Shown piece by piece: positions 25,168-33,864 of a DNA stretch of 64,000 bases (positions within the stretch are counted from its first letter, which is position 1; every line of letters starts with the position of its first letter). The DNA comes from Dysgonomonas sp. BGC7 (GTDB lineage: Bacteria > Bacteroidota > Bacteroidia > Bacteroidales > Dysgonomonadaceae), in assembly GCF_001261735.1 (NCBI RefSeq), contig NZ_CVRP01000007.1:310001-374000 (forward strand). The letters are read 5' to 3'. The notes beneath the pieces are model-generated. The model saw only the letters and a list, made by a program, of their open reading frames with translations, did no database searches and had not been told where the DNA came from. A program made the translations under genes and the position numbers.

Positions 25168-26442
25168 ATGAGAAATAACATATCGGAATTTGAGATAATG
25201 GCACCTGTAGGATCATACGATTCTTTGGCTGCTGCTATACAGGGAGGGGCAGATTCAATATACTTTGGTATAGAAGGTCTGAACATGCGAGCTAAATCTT
25301 CTAATAATTTTACCTTAGACGACCTCAAGCAGATTGCGTCTATATGTAAAGAAAATGGGTTGAAAAGTTATCTTACTGTCAATACAATCATTTATGATAA
25401 TGATATTTCATTGATGCACAAAATTGTAGATGCAGCTAAGGATGCTCAGTTGTCGGCTGTGATTGCATCGGATGTATCTGTTATGATGTATGCACGCAGT
25501 ATTGGAGTAGAAGTACATCTTTCTACCCAATTAAATATAACCAACACAGAAGCTCTTAAATTTTACGGACAGTTTGCCGATGTTGTAGTATTGGCTCGTG
25601 AACTGAATATGGATCAGGTAGCAGCTATATACAAGGATATAGTAGAACAGGAGATAAAAGGTCCCGGAGGAGAATTAATACGGATAGAGATGTTTAGTCA
25701 TGGTGCTCTGTGTATGGCGGTTTCGGGTAAATGTTACCTGAGTTTGCATGAAAAAGACCTTTCGGCAAATAGAGGAGCATGTAACCAGATATGCCGAAGA
25801 GGATATATTGTAAAAGATAAAGAAACTGACATAGAGCTTGAGATAGATAACGAATACATTATGTCTCCAAAAGACTTGAAGACAATTCATTTTATGAATA
25901 AGATGATGGATGCAGGTGTTCGTGTATTTAAGATAGAAGGGCGTGCACGTGGGCCGGAATACGTTCGTACTGTAGTGGAATGCTATAAGGAAGCTATAGG
26001 GGCATATTGTTCCGATACTTTTACCGAAGATAAAATTGCAGATTGGGATGAACGCTTGGCTACTGTGTTCAATCGTGGTTTCTGGGATGGTTATTATCTT
26101 GGTCAGCGTTTGGGTGAATGGTCTAGCAACTATGGTTCGGGAGCAACCAAACGAAAAATATATATCGGAAAAGGAATTAAATATTTCTCAAACCTTGGTG
26201 TTGCCGAATTTTTAATGGAAACACAGTCTCTGAAAGTTGGGGATGAAATACTTATCACCGGTCCCACTACCGGTGCTGTTACTCAGATTGTAGACGAAAT
26301 CAGAGTCGACTTGAAGCCTGTAGCCGAAACAGTAAAGGGTGAAAAATTTTCGATAAAGGTAGAAGATAAGATACGTCCTTCTGATAAACTTTTTAAGTTG
26401 ATAAAAGTAGAAAAGAAAAAGAAGTTTGTAGAAAAAGCATAA
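25168..26442 (+). CDS. Peptidase U32 family protein (tRNA hydroxylation, TrhP-like)
   Basis: A 424-residue U32 protein. The family signature IEMFSHGALCMAVSGKCYLS is present, followed by GACNQICRRGY, supplying the conserved cysteines. The N-terminal TIM-barrel part begins FEIMAPVGSYDSLAAAIQGGADSIYFG. Size and motifs fit the TrhP/YegQ-YhbU branch. E. coli TrhP takes part in 5-hydroxyuridine formation at tRNA position 34; older annotations call this family collagenase. It is monocistronic with its own promoter and a strong terminator. Confidence 0.92.
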   Translation: MRNNISEFEIMAPVGSYDSLAAAIQGGADSIYFGIEGLNMRAKSSNNFTLDDLKQIASICKENGLKSYLTVNTIIYDNDISLMHKIVDAAKDAQLSAVIASDVSVMMYARSIGVEVHLSTQLNITNTEALKFYGQFADVVVLARELNMDQVAAIYKDIVEQEIKGPGGELIRIEMFSHGALCMAVSGKCYLSLHEKDLSANRGACNQICRRGYIVKDKETDIELEIDNEYIMSPKDLKTIHFMNKMMDAGVRVFKIEGRARGPEYVRTVVECYKEAIGAYCSDTFTEDKIADWDERLATVFNRGFWDGYYLGQRLGEWSSNYGSGATKRKIYIGKGIKYFSNLGVAEFLMETQSLKVGDEILITGPTTGAVTQIVDEIRVDLKPVAETVKGEKFSIKVEDKIRPSDKLFKLIKVEKKKKFVEKA

Positions 26443-26445
26443 GAG

Positions 26446-26474
26446 AAAAGAGGCATCATACAGATGCCTCTTTT
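26446..26474. terminator. Bidirectional intrinsic terminator
   Basis: AGAGGCATC-ATACA-GATGCCTCT, a perfect 9-bp stem extended by A/T pairs and followed by seven or more T. It sits between the convergent U32 and UBA-like genes. Confidence 0.88.
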
Positions 26475-26475
26475 T

Positions 26476-27075
26476 TTATAAATTACGAAAATGCCTTAGC
26501 AGTTCTTCCTTTAATATAGTTGTTTTTAAACTTATAGACTGATTTGCTTTAGCAAATTCTTTATTGTCATCCAATAGCTTACTACGTCGCACAAATTCTT
26601 CTAAAAGATCTGTTTCTTTATAGCCCTCAAATATTTTATCTCGTGCTTCTTTGGCTTCTTTTATCTGCAGCGCAGTTTCGTGTAGGGCAGGAATAAGCAA
26701 TATAGTCGTTGAAGCTGTATTTATTATATCATATTCTATAGCTACTCCAAAACCGTCGGAATCAACAATTCTTATCCATTGCAGCGCCGCAGATATTCCT
26801 TCCTTGGTAAGGCCTTCTATGGGAGTATAGTTCTCATCGAATAAGGTTTCCCTTATACTGGATACTGTCCTGTTGAAATCATATTTTTCTCTTTCGTAAT
26901 GCTCTGAGGCCATAGTCTCATCGCAACCTGTAATCTGTTGTATTTCCTTTAGCGATTTCTCTTTAAACTTGTAAATGCAGGTCTCTATGTCTCCACCATT
27001 ATCTTTTAATAGTTGAGAGGCTTCTCCTATTGGAATAGGAATTATCTTCCGAAGTTCTTTTATTTTATCAATCAT
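26476..27075 (-). CDS. Protein with tandem UBA/EF-Ts-N-like modules
   Basis: A 199-residue cytosolic protein. Residues 1-40 (IKELRKIIPIPIGEASQLLKDNGGDIETCIYKF) have the pattern of the EF-Ts N-terminal UBA-like helical module. A second similar unit follows (LKEIQQITGCDETMASEHYEREKYDFNRTVSSI). The rest is a mixed alpha/beta domain with no motif I recognise. UBA-like modules in bacteria mediate protein or ribosome-factor contacts. No signal peptide or TM is present. It stands alone between the U32 terminator and a divergent sulfatase. Confidence 0.6.
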   Translation of the reverse strand: MIDKIKELRKIIPIPIGEASQLLKDNGGDIETCIYKFKEKSLKEIQQITGCDETMASEHYEREKYDFNRTVSSIRETLFDENYTPIEGLTKEGISAALQWIRIVDSDGFGVAIEYDIINTASTTILLIPALHETALQIKEAKEARDKIFEGYKETDLLEEFVRRSKLLDDNKEFAKANQSISLKTTILKEELLRHFRNL

Positions 27076-27146
27076 ATTTTCCTGTTCATATTTGTAAAAA
27101 ACCTTATTCGCAATAAATATGCCAATGATTCATCGATCAAAAATAC

Positions 27147-27154
27147 TATATTTG
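27147..27154 (+). promoter_or_regulatory. -7 promoter element of sulfatase gene
   Basis: TATATTTG matches TAnnTTTG and lies 28 bases before the sulfatase ATG. No TTTG is found at -33. Confidence 0.5.
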
Positions 27155-27182
27155 TGATATAAATCAATACATCCTTGAGAAC

Positions 27183-28790
27183 ATGAATAAGATGAAGACC
27201 ATTACTGCTGTTGTTCTTCCAATAACTTTGATGAACAGCGCATGTACTGTAAAGAACGCGCCGAAAGAAGATAAGGTAAAGACTCCCAATATTGTGTATA
27301 TTATGACAGATGATCATTCTTATCAGACGATAAGTGCATATGGGCATCCATTATCTCAACTAGCTCCTACTCCTAATATAGACAGGTTGGCAAATGAAGG
27401 TATTTTGTTTCGTCAGGCTTTTGTTGAGAATTCATTATCTACGCCAAGCCGTGCATGTCTTATGACAGGGCTTTATAGTCATCAGAATGGACAACGTCAG
27501 CTGGGTAAAGGTATAGATTCTACAAAGACCTTTTTCTCCGAACTGCTTCAGCAGGCCGGATACGAGACTGCTGTAGTAGGTAAGTGGCATATGCAATGTG
27601 AGCCTAAAGGTTTTGATTATTATAATATATTGTGGGATCAGGGCGAATATTACAATCCCGAATTCAAATCTAAAGAGACAAATGGGAAATATGTGAAAGA
27701 GGAAGGGTATGCTACAACATTGATAACAGACCATTCTATCGAATTCCTTGAACAACGAGACAAGTCTAAGCCTTTTTGTCTATTAGTACATCATAAGGCT
27801 CCGCATCGAAACTGGATGCCCGAACCTCAGTATTTGGACTTATATGAAGATATCGAGTTCCCGAAACCGGAAACATTCAGAGATGATTACGCTACGCGCT
27901 GTTCTCCTGCTCATACTCAGGATATGACTATAGATAAGACAATGACTCTGATTTATGATCTTAAAGTGTATGAACTTAAAGATCGTCCACCTTATAATAA
28001 AGAGTGGAATGTTGAAGGGCTTGAGCAATCCTTAGATAGAATGACTCCATCGCAACTGAAAACATGGAATAATGCATATCATACCCGAAACGAGAACTTT
28101 ATAGGTCAGAATCTTACTGGGGATGAGCTTCTCAATTGGAAATATCAGAGATATATTAAAGATTATCTTCGTTGTATAAAGAGTATCGACGATCAGGTCG
28201 GACGCCTTATAGCTTATCTGGAAAAAGAAGGGCTGATGGATAATACGCTGATAGTATATACATCAGATCAGGGCTTTTATATGGGAGAGCATGGTTGGTT
28301 CGACAAACGGTTTATGTATGAAGAATCTTTCCGAACTCCATTAATAATGCATTATCCTAAGGCAATAAAAGCAGGAGTAAAAGTCGATGCTCTTGTGCAA
28401 AATATAGACTATGCTCCTACGTTTCTGTCTTTGGCCGGAGTGGATAAGCCCAAAGAAATGAGTGGGGTATCGCTTGAGCCTTTGTTTGGCGGAGATAAGC
28501 CTACAGACTGGCGAACTGATTTATACTATCATTATTATGATTATCCGGCCATCCATAGCGTTCGCAGACATGATGGTGTACGTACCGATCGGTACAAACT
28601 AATTCATTTCTATGGTGAAGGAAAGATGGCTAATGACAAAGATATAGACTGTAATGAATTGTACGATCTGCAAGAAGATCCTCACGAACTTAATAATCTG
28701 TATGGTAAAGGTGGATATGAAAAAATTACAGCGGAGTTGCAAACTGCTCTGACGAACTATAGAACCAAACTAGCTGTAGACGAGTATTAA
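27183..28790 (+). CDS. Family S1 sulfatase, Ser-type, lipoprotein
   Basis: A 535-residue protein. The signal ends in a lipobox LMNSAC (Cys21). The metal-binding start IVYIMTDDHSYQT supplies Asp43/Asp44. The activation motif is STPSRACLMTG with Ser86, so formylglycine must come from Ser through an anaerobic radical-SAM sulfatase-maturating enzyme, which is not in the window. The C-terminal half has TSDQGFYMGEHGWFDKR. It removes sulfate esters from host or plant glycans (mucin, glycosaminoglycans or fucoidan); the exact substrate is unclear. No SusC/SusD pair lies next to it. Confidence 0.93.
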   Translation: MNKMKTITAVVLPITLMNSACTVKNAPKEDKVKTPNIVYIMTDDHSYQTISAYGHPLSQLAPTPNIDRLANEGILFRQAFVENSLSTPSRACLMTGLYSHQNGQRQLGKGIDSTKTFFSELLQQAGYETAVVGKWHMQCEPKGFDYYNILWDQGEYYNPEFKSKETNGKYVKEEGYATTLITDHSIEFLEQRDKSKPFCLLVHHKAPHRNWMPEPQYLDLYEDIEFPKPETFRDDYATRCSPAHTQDMTIDKTMTLIYDLKVYELKDRPPYNKEWNVEGLEQSLDRMTPSQLKTWNNAYHTRNENFIGQNLTGDELLNWKYQRYIKDYLRCIKSIDDQVGRLIAYLEKEGLMDNTLIVYTSDQGFYMGEHGWFDKRFMYEESFRTPLIMHYPKAIKAGVKVDALVQNIDYAPTFLSLAGVDKPKEMSGVSLEPLFGGDKPTDWRTDLYYHYYDYPAIHSVRRHDGVRTDRYKLIHFYGEGKMANDKDIDCNELYDLQEDPHELNNLYGKGGYEKITAELQTALTNYRTKLAVDEY

Positions 28791-28821
28791 AGATATAAGT
28801 TTTGCTTATGTAAAAAAGAAA

Positions 28822-28912
28822 TGGTTGTCGTCACGACAACCAATCTTCATTGTTAACCTTAAATCTAATACTATGAAAAACACATAATATTAACGTAACA
28901 AATCGAAGATTG
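28822..28912. other. Structured intergenic segment after the sulfatase
   Basis: A perfect 10-bp inverted repeat TGGTTGTCGT-C-ACGACAACCA lies at 28822-28842; it could act as a terminator although no T run follows. Directly after come CAATCTTC (28841-28848) and its complement GAAGATTG (28905-28912). They bracket TAACCTTAAATCTAATACTATG, a leader typical of Bacteroidota SusC-like genes, which here opens only a five-codon frame (MKNT and stop). It may be a remnant of a lost gene start. Confidence 0.45.
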
Positions 28913-28949
28913 TTCATGTCGCTCTGGTTAAATAATGTGAAATGTTAAT

Positions 28950-31900
28950 TTATATCTCAACAACCTTACCCAAAGCTATATAGCATACATATCCTTTGAT
29001 GTTCTCGTAGCCCATTTTTCGTATTTGTTCCATGTAATATTTTACCTGACGAATATATTTCCGGTCTTCTTTTTGTCCGAATTTATAGTCGATAACAATC
29101 ACTTCCCCGTCTTTGATCATTACACGGTCGGGACGGCTAAAAGTTCCTTTGGGTTGAAGTATTTGTACTTCGTTGAGTACCTTATACTCTCCAGAATACC
29201 ATGACGATACAATAGGAGAAGATAGGTATTGTCGTAGCTTGTCGTTTATCTCTTCCTCCTGCTCTTTGGTTATATCTCCTGCTGTCAGGTATTCCTGCAC
29301 AGCCCTGTCTATGTCCGATATGGTATTTATCTTACTTACTATCTCATGCATCAATATACCATAATCCCGTTTACCTGTGTCTGAGAAATAGTATTTGTTT
29401 TTCAACCGCAGTTTTACCCGGCTGTCATACTGTATGCTAGGCAGAGCGTCTATACTGATCTCTTTAGTATCTTTTCTATTATCCTCTTTCTGTGAGGAAT
29501 AATTTTCTCCTATCTCGAATATTCCTTCATCTTCGTCAATGTGTTTATTCAGAGACAAGAGCAGGGCATTGTTGTTGGTTGCTTGTTCGTTATTGATACT
29601 AGCCCAAAGTAGTGATGATATATTATTTATTTCATCTCTCTTAGGTTTTGGAGAATATATGATAAGCTCATTTTTCGCTCTGGTAAAGGCTACATATAAG
29701 ATATTTATATTGTCGATAAAAGCATGGAGACGTTCGTCAAAATACTCGTAACTGAAAATAGTGTTTTTTAGTTTTTGCGAATACTTAACGGGTACTAGAT
29801 GCAATCGGTCGAATGGAGCAACTTCGGGGTGACACCACAGAATTGTTGTCAGCTTATGGTCTATTTCCCAGTTGCAGAAAGGTATCAGTACAACGTTGAA
29901 ACCTAGCCCTTTCGATTTGTGTATGGTCATTATGCGAATAGCATCCTGCTCGTCGGGGGTGAATATCGTTTTGTTCACACCCGTGTCGTCCCACCATTTC
30001 AGGAAACTGTCCAGGTCGGAAGAATAACGAACCGTAAAGTCCAGCACCATATCCAGAAATGATTGCATATATATTTGCTCATTATCCTCCATTGCACTAC
30101 GAAACAAATTGAATATTTCCTCAGTCATTTCATAGAGAGGTAGTTCGCGTATGCGGCTAAGTTCTGCTGTTATTTCGGCAGGTAATTCGTCCTTTGCTGA
30201 AAAGTATTTTTGGAGAGCATCTTCCGCATTCAGCTGATTGTTATATTTGAAATACTCGTATACAGCCAAAGCCTTCAGGGAGTTGTCTGTTGGTGTATGA
30301 AGGTATTTTAATAATGCTATTATCAGCTTTATGCTTTTCGAATTGCCTACAAACAAGGCTTCATCCGATATAATGTCATACCTGTATTTAGAATCGGGGT
30401 GTGAACTCTTGTATTCCAAGAGCCGATTGGCTACATCAGCTCCTTCTTTTTTTGTACGCACAAGAATAGCAATGTCCTTCAATGAATACCCTTTGTCTTG
30501 CAACAATTCTATTTGCGAAGGCAGCCGCTCCAATACCTGATCTTGCCAGCTTTGTTCTTCGGTGTTTTCTATAAACTCGACTTTTACATGTCCTTCGTTG
30601 TCCTTGTGGCTTTCGGGAATGTATTGAATCAGCTCATCGTAAGCTTTTGTTATACGTGTCAGAAACGGTTGCAGTCTCTTATCGTCTACGTCTTCGAGCG
30701 ATCTGTTGTATGTCTCTTGCAATAGTTGTGCACCTTGCAAAAAAATCGCATTGTTGAACATTATCACATTACGTGCACTTCGCCAGTTGGCATTCAGTGT
30801 TTCGTGGTTTATGCCTTCTGTCTCGAAATCCTTGTCCAGTTGTTCGTCGAGCAGCTTCCAGTCCGAGTTTCGCCAACGGTAGATACTTTGTTTTACATCA
30901 CCTACTATAAAGTCCTTATTGCCTGCACTAAGACTATCTCGCACCAAAGGCAGGAAGTTTTGCCATTGCATGCCCGACGTGTCCTGAAACTCATCTATCA
31001 TATAGTTGCTAATGCGCATACCTACTTTTTCGTATATGAAAGGAGACTCATTGCCTTCTATAATACGATTGAGCAGCTCCGTCGTGTCCGATATCAGCAT
31101 TATATTGTTTTCTGAGGCGTTCTTCCTTATCTTGCTGTCTACATCGGCAAGTATACCCAGAGTGAAGAAGTATCGGTTTATTTCATAAGCTGTCTGGTAA
31201 GTCTTACTGTCATCGTAGTGAGCTACAATATCGCATACACAAGCATTTAGTTCGGTATAGGCAGATTCTATTTTAGCTTTCGTTTCGGCAGTTGCTTTTG
31301 CTGTGTACCAGTTAGATACATCATCGGCAAGTAGCCGAAAAGTATTTGTAGGTTCAGTTACAGTCTTATTAGCCCATTTGATGAACGAAAAGAACGGAGA
31401 ACGGGCGCCTCCTTTAAAATCTTCCGGAGTAAGGGTATACCTTTCCATTATATTCAGAGCCTTTTCGCCTGTTTGCTGCGAAGTATTTTCGAAAGTCTGT
31501 ATGATGGCAAAGAGCATATCTTTATAGTCGGTCATCAATTGCTTGTCGGCAATATCGGACTGTACTTTATCGCTATATGCTTTATAACTTTCTTTAAATA
31601 TTTCGGAAGAAAGCGACTGTATGTCGTTTCTTATATTCCATGTTTCGCCATTCTCTACTTTTTCTTCCGAGAAGCGTATCAGCCAATCGAGCAAAAGTTT
31701 ATTGTCGCTGCTTTCCAGATCATACAACATGGAGTCTATGGCTTCGCTTAGTACCTTGCCGGTATCCAGTTCCACGTTATATCCGCCTCCTAGTCCTATT
31801 TCACGGGTAAAAGCACGCATTGTCTGCTGAAAGAACTTATCTATTGTACTGACCGAGAAAGATGAGTAGTCGTGCAATATTCTGATAAGAGTGTTACGAG

Positions 31901-32177
31901 CCCTTTCCCTTACCTGTATTTCGTTTAGCTTGTATTCTTCCGACAGAGATTTTATATAGTCCGATTTCTTGCCTGTGGCTAGATTGGCCAGTTCCGATAT
32001 TATACGGTTTTTCATCTCGTCTGTGGCCTTGTTTGTGAAGGTGACAGCTAAGATGTGCCTGTAGGCGTATTCGGACGAGAATAGTAGGTGCAGATATTCT
32101 TCGGTCAGGCGGTGTGTTTTTCCTGAGCCTGCCGAAGCCTTATATACATGAAGATTTACTTTGTCGTTAAATAACAC
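28950..32177 (-). CDS. AddA/RecB-like UvrD-family helicase-nuclease
   Basis: A 1075-residue protein starting at GTG and overlapping the SUI1 gene by 11 bases. Motif I is ASAGSGKT with K20, motif II is IDEFQD, and VGDVKQSIYRWR and VAFTRAKNELII are motifs III/VI. The C-terminal nuclease shows GILMHEIVSKI, RPDRVMIKDGEVIVIDYKFGQK, a complete PD-(D/E)XK site. This enzyme class resects double-strand breaks and loads RecA. AddA normally works with AddB, often from an adjacent gene; no AddB is seen in this window. Confidence 0.92.
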   Translation of the reverse strand: MLFNDKVNLHVYKASAGSGKTHRLTEEYLHLLFSSEYAYRHILAVTFTNKATDEMKNRIISELANLATGKKSDYIKSLSEEYKLNEIQVRERARNTLIRILHDYSSFSVSTIDKFFQQTMRAFTREIGLGGGYNVELDTGKVLSEAIDSMLYDLESSDNKLLLDWLIRFSEEKVENGETWNIRNDIQSLSSEIFKESYKAYSDKVQSDIADKQLMTDYKDMLFAIIQTFENTSQQTGEKALNIMERYTLTPEDFKGGARSPFFSFIKWANKTVTEPTNTFRLLADDVSNWYTAKATAETKAKIESAYTELNACVCDIVAHYDDSKTYQTAYEINRYFFTLGILADVDSKIRKNASENNIMLISDTTELLNRIIEGNESPFIYEKVGMRISNYMIDEFQDTSGMQWQNFLPLVRDSLSAGNKDFIVGDVKQSIYRWRNSDWKLLDEQLDKDFETEGINHETLNANWRSARNVIMFNNAIFLQGAQLLQETYNRSLEDVDDKRLQPFLTRITKAYDELIQYIPESHKDNEGHVKVEFIENTEEQSWQDQVLERLPSQIELLQDKGYSLKDIAILVRTKKEGADVANRLLEYKSSHPDSKYRYDIISDEALFVGNSKSIKLIIALLKYLHTPTDNSLKALAVYEYFKYNNQLNAEDALQKYFSAKDELPAEITAELSRIRELPLYEMTEEIFNLFRSAMEDNEQIYMQSFLDMVLDFTVRYSSDLDSFLKWWDDTGVNKTIFTPDEQDAIRIMTIHKSKGLGFNVVLIPFCNWEIDHKLTTILWCHPEVAPFDRLHLVPVKYSQKLKNTIFSYEYFDERLHAFIDNINILYVAFTRAKNELIIYSPKPKRDEINNISSLLWASINNEQATNNNALLLSLNKHIDEDEGIFEIGENYSSQKEDNRKDTKEISIDALPSIQYDSRVKLRLKNKYYFSDTGKRDYGILMHEIVSKINTISDIDRAVQEYLTAGDITKEQEEEINDKLRQYLSSPIVSSWYSGEYKVLNEVQILQPKGTFSRPDRVMIKDGEVIVIDYKFGQKEDRKYIRQVKYYMEQIRKMGYENIKGYVCYIALGKVVEI

Positions 32178-32505
32178 GTGATTTTATATATCCTTCTTTT
32201 TGAAGGAGTTCCAGTATCTTTGTCCTAAAATCCCCTTGAATAATTATCTCTCCATCCTTGGCTGAACCTCCGACTCCGCATTTAACTTTCAGTAGTTTAC
32301 TCAATGCTTCCAGATCTTCGGTAGTGCCAATGAAACCTGTAATTAGCGAGACGGCTTTTCCTTTTCGGTTTCGTTTATCCAAAGAGATTCGGAGTTGTTG
32401 CTTTTCCTTAGCCAGAGTGTCTTGTTCTTCTTCGTCTTCTTTTTCGTATTCGAAATTTGGATTGGTCGAATATACTACATTCAGACGGTCTTTCCAGTCG
32501 CTCAT
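32167..32505 (-). CDS. SUI1/YciH family translation-initiation-factor-like protein
   Basis: A 112-residue protein. The C-terminal SUI1 domain shows LRISLDKRNRKGKAVSLITGFIG, LSKLLKVKCGVGGSAKDGEIIIQGDFRTKI, the eIF1-type signature. Bacterial YciH homologues affect start-codon selection or act as stress-time translation inhibitors. Its stop lies inside the start of the AddA-like gene, so the two are translationally coupled. Repeat copy C sits about 20 bases upstream of its ATG. Confidence 0.9.
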   Translation of the reverse strand: MSDWKDRLNVVYSTNPNFEYEKEDEEEQDTLAKEKQQLRISLDKRNRKGKAVSLITGFIGTTEDLEALSKLLKVKCGVGGSAKDGEIIIQGDFRTKILELLQKEGYIKSRVI

Positions 32506-32525
32506 CGTTTTTCGCTTATTTCATT

Positions 32526-32625
32526 TTTTAACTAAAACCTGACAAACTTGTACTTTTTTTGGATGTTTTTCTGTTTGTTCCTTTTTGTCGGGTCTTTATT
32601 CTAATTTTCTATTTTATAGATAAAT
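32526..32625 (+). repeat. Dispersed intergenic element, copy C
   Basis: Head 32526-32553 (TTTTAACTAAAACCTGACAA, ACTTGTAC), tail ATAGATAAAT at 32616-32625; 100 bases. It fills nearly the whole gap between mgsA and the SUI1 gene, both read on the opposite strand. Confidence 0.8.
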
Positions 32626-32632
32626 AAGATGT

Positions 32633-33112
32633 TTAATCTTTCATTTTCTTAAACATCTCGTCGAAAGCAGCCCTATCAAAATTTACATACTGAGGTTTCG
32701 TTGGTGTATAGTCTTCATCGTCCCACAATGTGCTGGTTATCATCAAGTCGGCGCTATATCGGTTACATGCAATAGGTACATTGTGTACACGACACTGACG
32801 CAGTAACATCATAATGTCTGCTTCATGTGGCTGCGGGTTGAGGTCGTCGATCAGGAAAATGGCGAAGTCGATCTCGTGTCGTACTACCATTGCTGCAATT
32901 TCCGCATCACCACCCAACGGACCTGAATTCATGCGTGTAATTTCTGCATTTATTCCTTTTTCTTCAAAGGCTTCTTTGATAAGAGCTCCTGTAGTTCCTG
33001 TACACACAAGATGATGTTCTGCTAAAAAATCGGAATTGTAATAACACCATTCTACCATATCTGCTTTGCGGTGATCGTGTGCAACCAAAGCTATTGTTAA
33101 TTTCTTTTTCAT
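32633..33112 (-). CDS. mgsA: Methylglyoxal synthase
   Basis: A 159-residue full-length MgsA. The opening IALVAHDHRKADMVEW, the phosphate-site region VCTGTTGALI, and the catalytic segment MNSGPLGGDAEIAAMV with FLIDDLNPQPHEAD are all present. It converts dihydroxyacetone phosphate to methylglyoxal, an overflow route that relieves phosphate-limited glycolysis. A -7 box TATCTTTG lies at 33209-33216 on the minus strand, giving a leader of about 90 bases. Confidence 0.96.
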   Translation of the reverse strand: MKKKLTIALVAHDHRKADMVEWCYYNSDFLAEHHLVCTGTTGALIKEAFEEKGINAEITRMNSGPLGGDAEIAAMVVRHEIDFAIFLIDDLNPQPHEADIMMLLRQCRVHNVPIACNRYSADLMITSTLWDDEDYTPTKPQYVNFDRAAFDEMFKKMKD

Positions 33113-33273
33113 AATTGTTTCTTTTGTGATATGTGAAGTTCAGTCACATTCTTATGTTATTACTATTCTATTGCTTCCTAAATAGAAGATCTTAATATCT
33201 TATGTTTTCAAAGATAAAACTTTTCTGTTTCATATTGGTTAAGTAATAATTAAACTTGTGAATATTGCAAGAA

Positions 33274-33306
33274 TAAAAAATGGCCGAAAACTATATCCGA
33301 CCATTC
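33274..33306 (-). terminator. Intrinsic terminator of the DoxX gene
   Basis: On the minus strand AATGGTCG pairs with CGGCCATT (one wobble), followed by a TTTTTATTC run, 24 bases past the DoxX stop. Confidence 0.65.
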
Positions 33307-33329
33307 TTATACTTAACTATATCAGTTTG

Positions 33330-33740
33330 TTAATCCCATAGTTTCTTGCTGCTCAAAGCATATTTTCCACCACCGGTAAATATAAGGGCTACAGCTCCGA
33401 AGAAATATAAGGCCTGTAACTCTATTGTCAATCCTCCTGTAGGACTAAGCGTGAATATTTCGGCAGCATGAGCCATACCTACAGCCACTATCATATTGAA
33501 GGCAAAGATGGCTGCGGCTATACGTGTGCCATACCCCAGTATGATGAACAAAGGTGCTATGACTTCTCCTACATATACTCCATACACGATGAATGATGGC
33601 AGACCGGAAGCTTCCAGCATTTGCTCTATTCCACCAGCCCCGTATACCAATTTTGCGATGCCGTGCAACAGCATTAAAATACCTATGCTCAGACGGAGTA
33701 TAAGTATTCCCAAGTCTGTATTCTTTTCTAATATCTTCAT
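33330..33740 (-). CDS. DoxX family membrane protein
   Basis: A 136-residue protein with four TM segments. It begins DLGILILRLSIGILMLLHGIAKL, followed by GEVIAPLFIILGYGTRIAAAIFAFNMIV, the DoxX/SURF4-like pattern. Proteins of this family are small inner-membrane components linked to quinol oxidase or redox homeostasis; the function is not established for this member. It stands alone with its own terminator. Confidence 0.88.
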   Translation of the reverse strand: MKILEKNTDLGILILRLSIGILMLLHGIAKLVYGAGGIEQMLEASGLPSFIVYGVYVGEVIAPLFIILGYGTRIAAAIFAFNMIVAVGMAHAAEIFTLSPTGGLTIELQALYFFGAVALIFTGGGKYALSSKKLWD

Positions 33741-33864
33741 GATTTCCTTAATCTATTTATATTGTTGTTACTATAGCCTAAATAATAAACAATAATATAT
33801 AAATTATGTTCATGATTCCATTAGTCTCTCGTATGCAGGATCTTGTATGTTTTTTTGTTTATAT

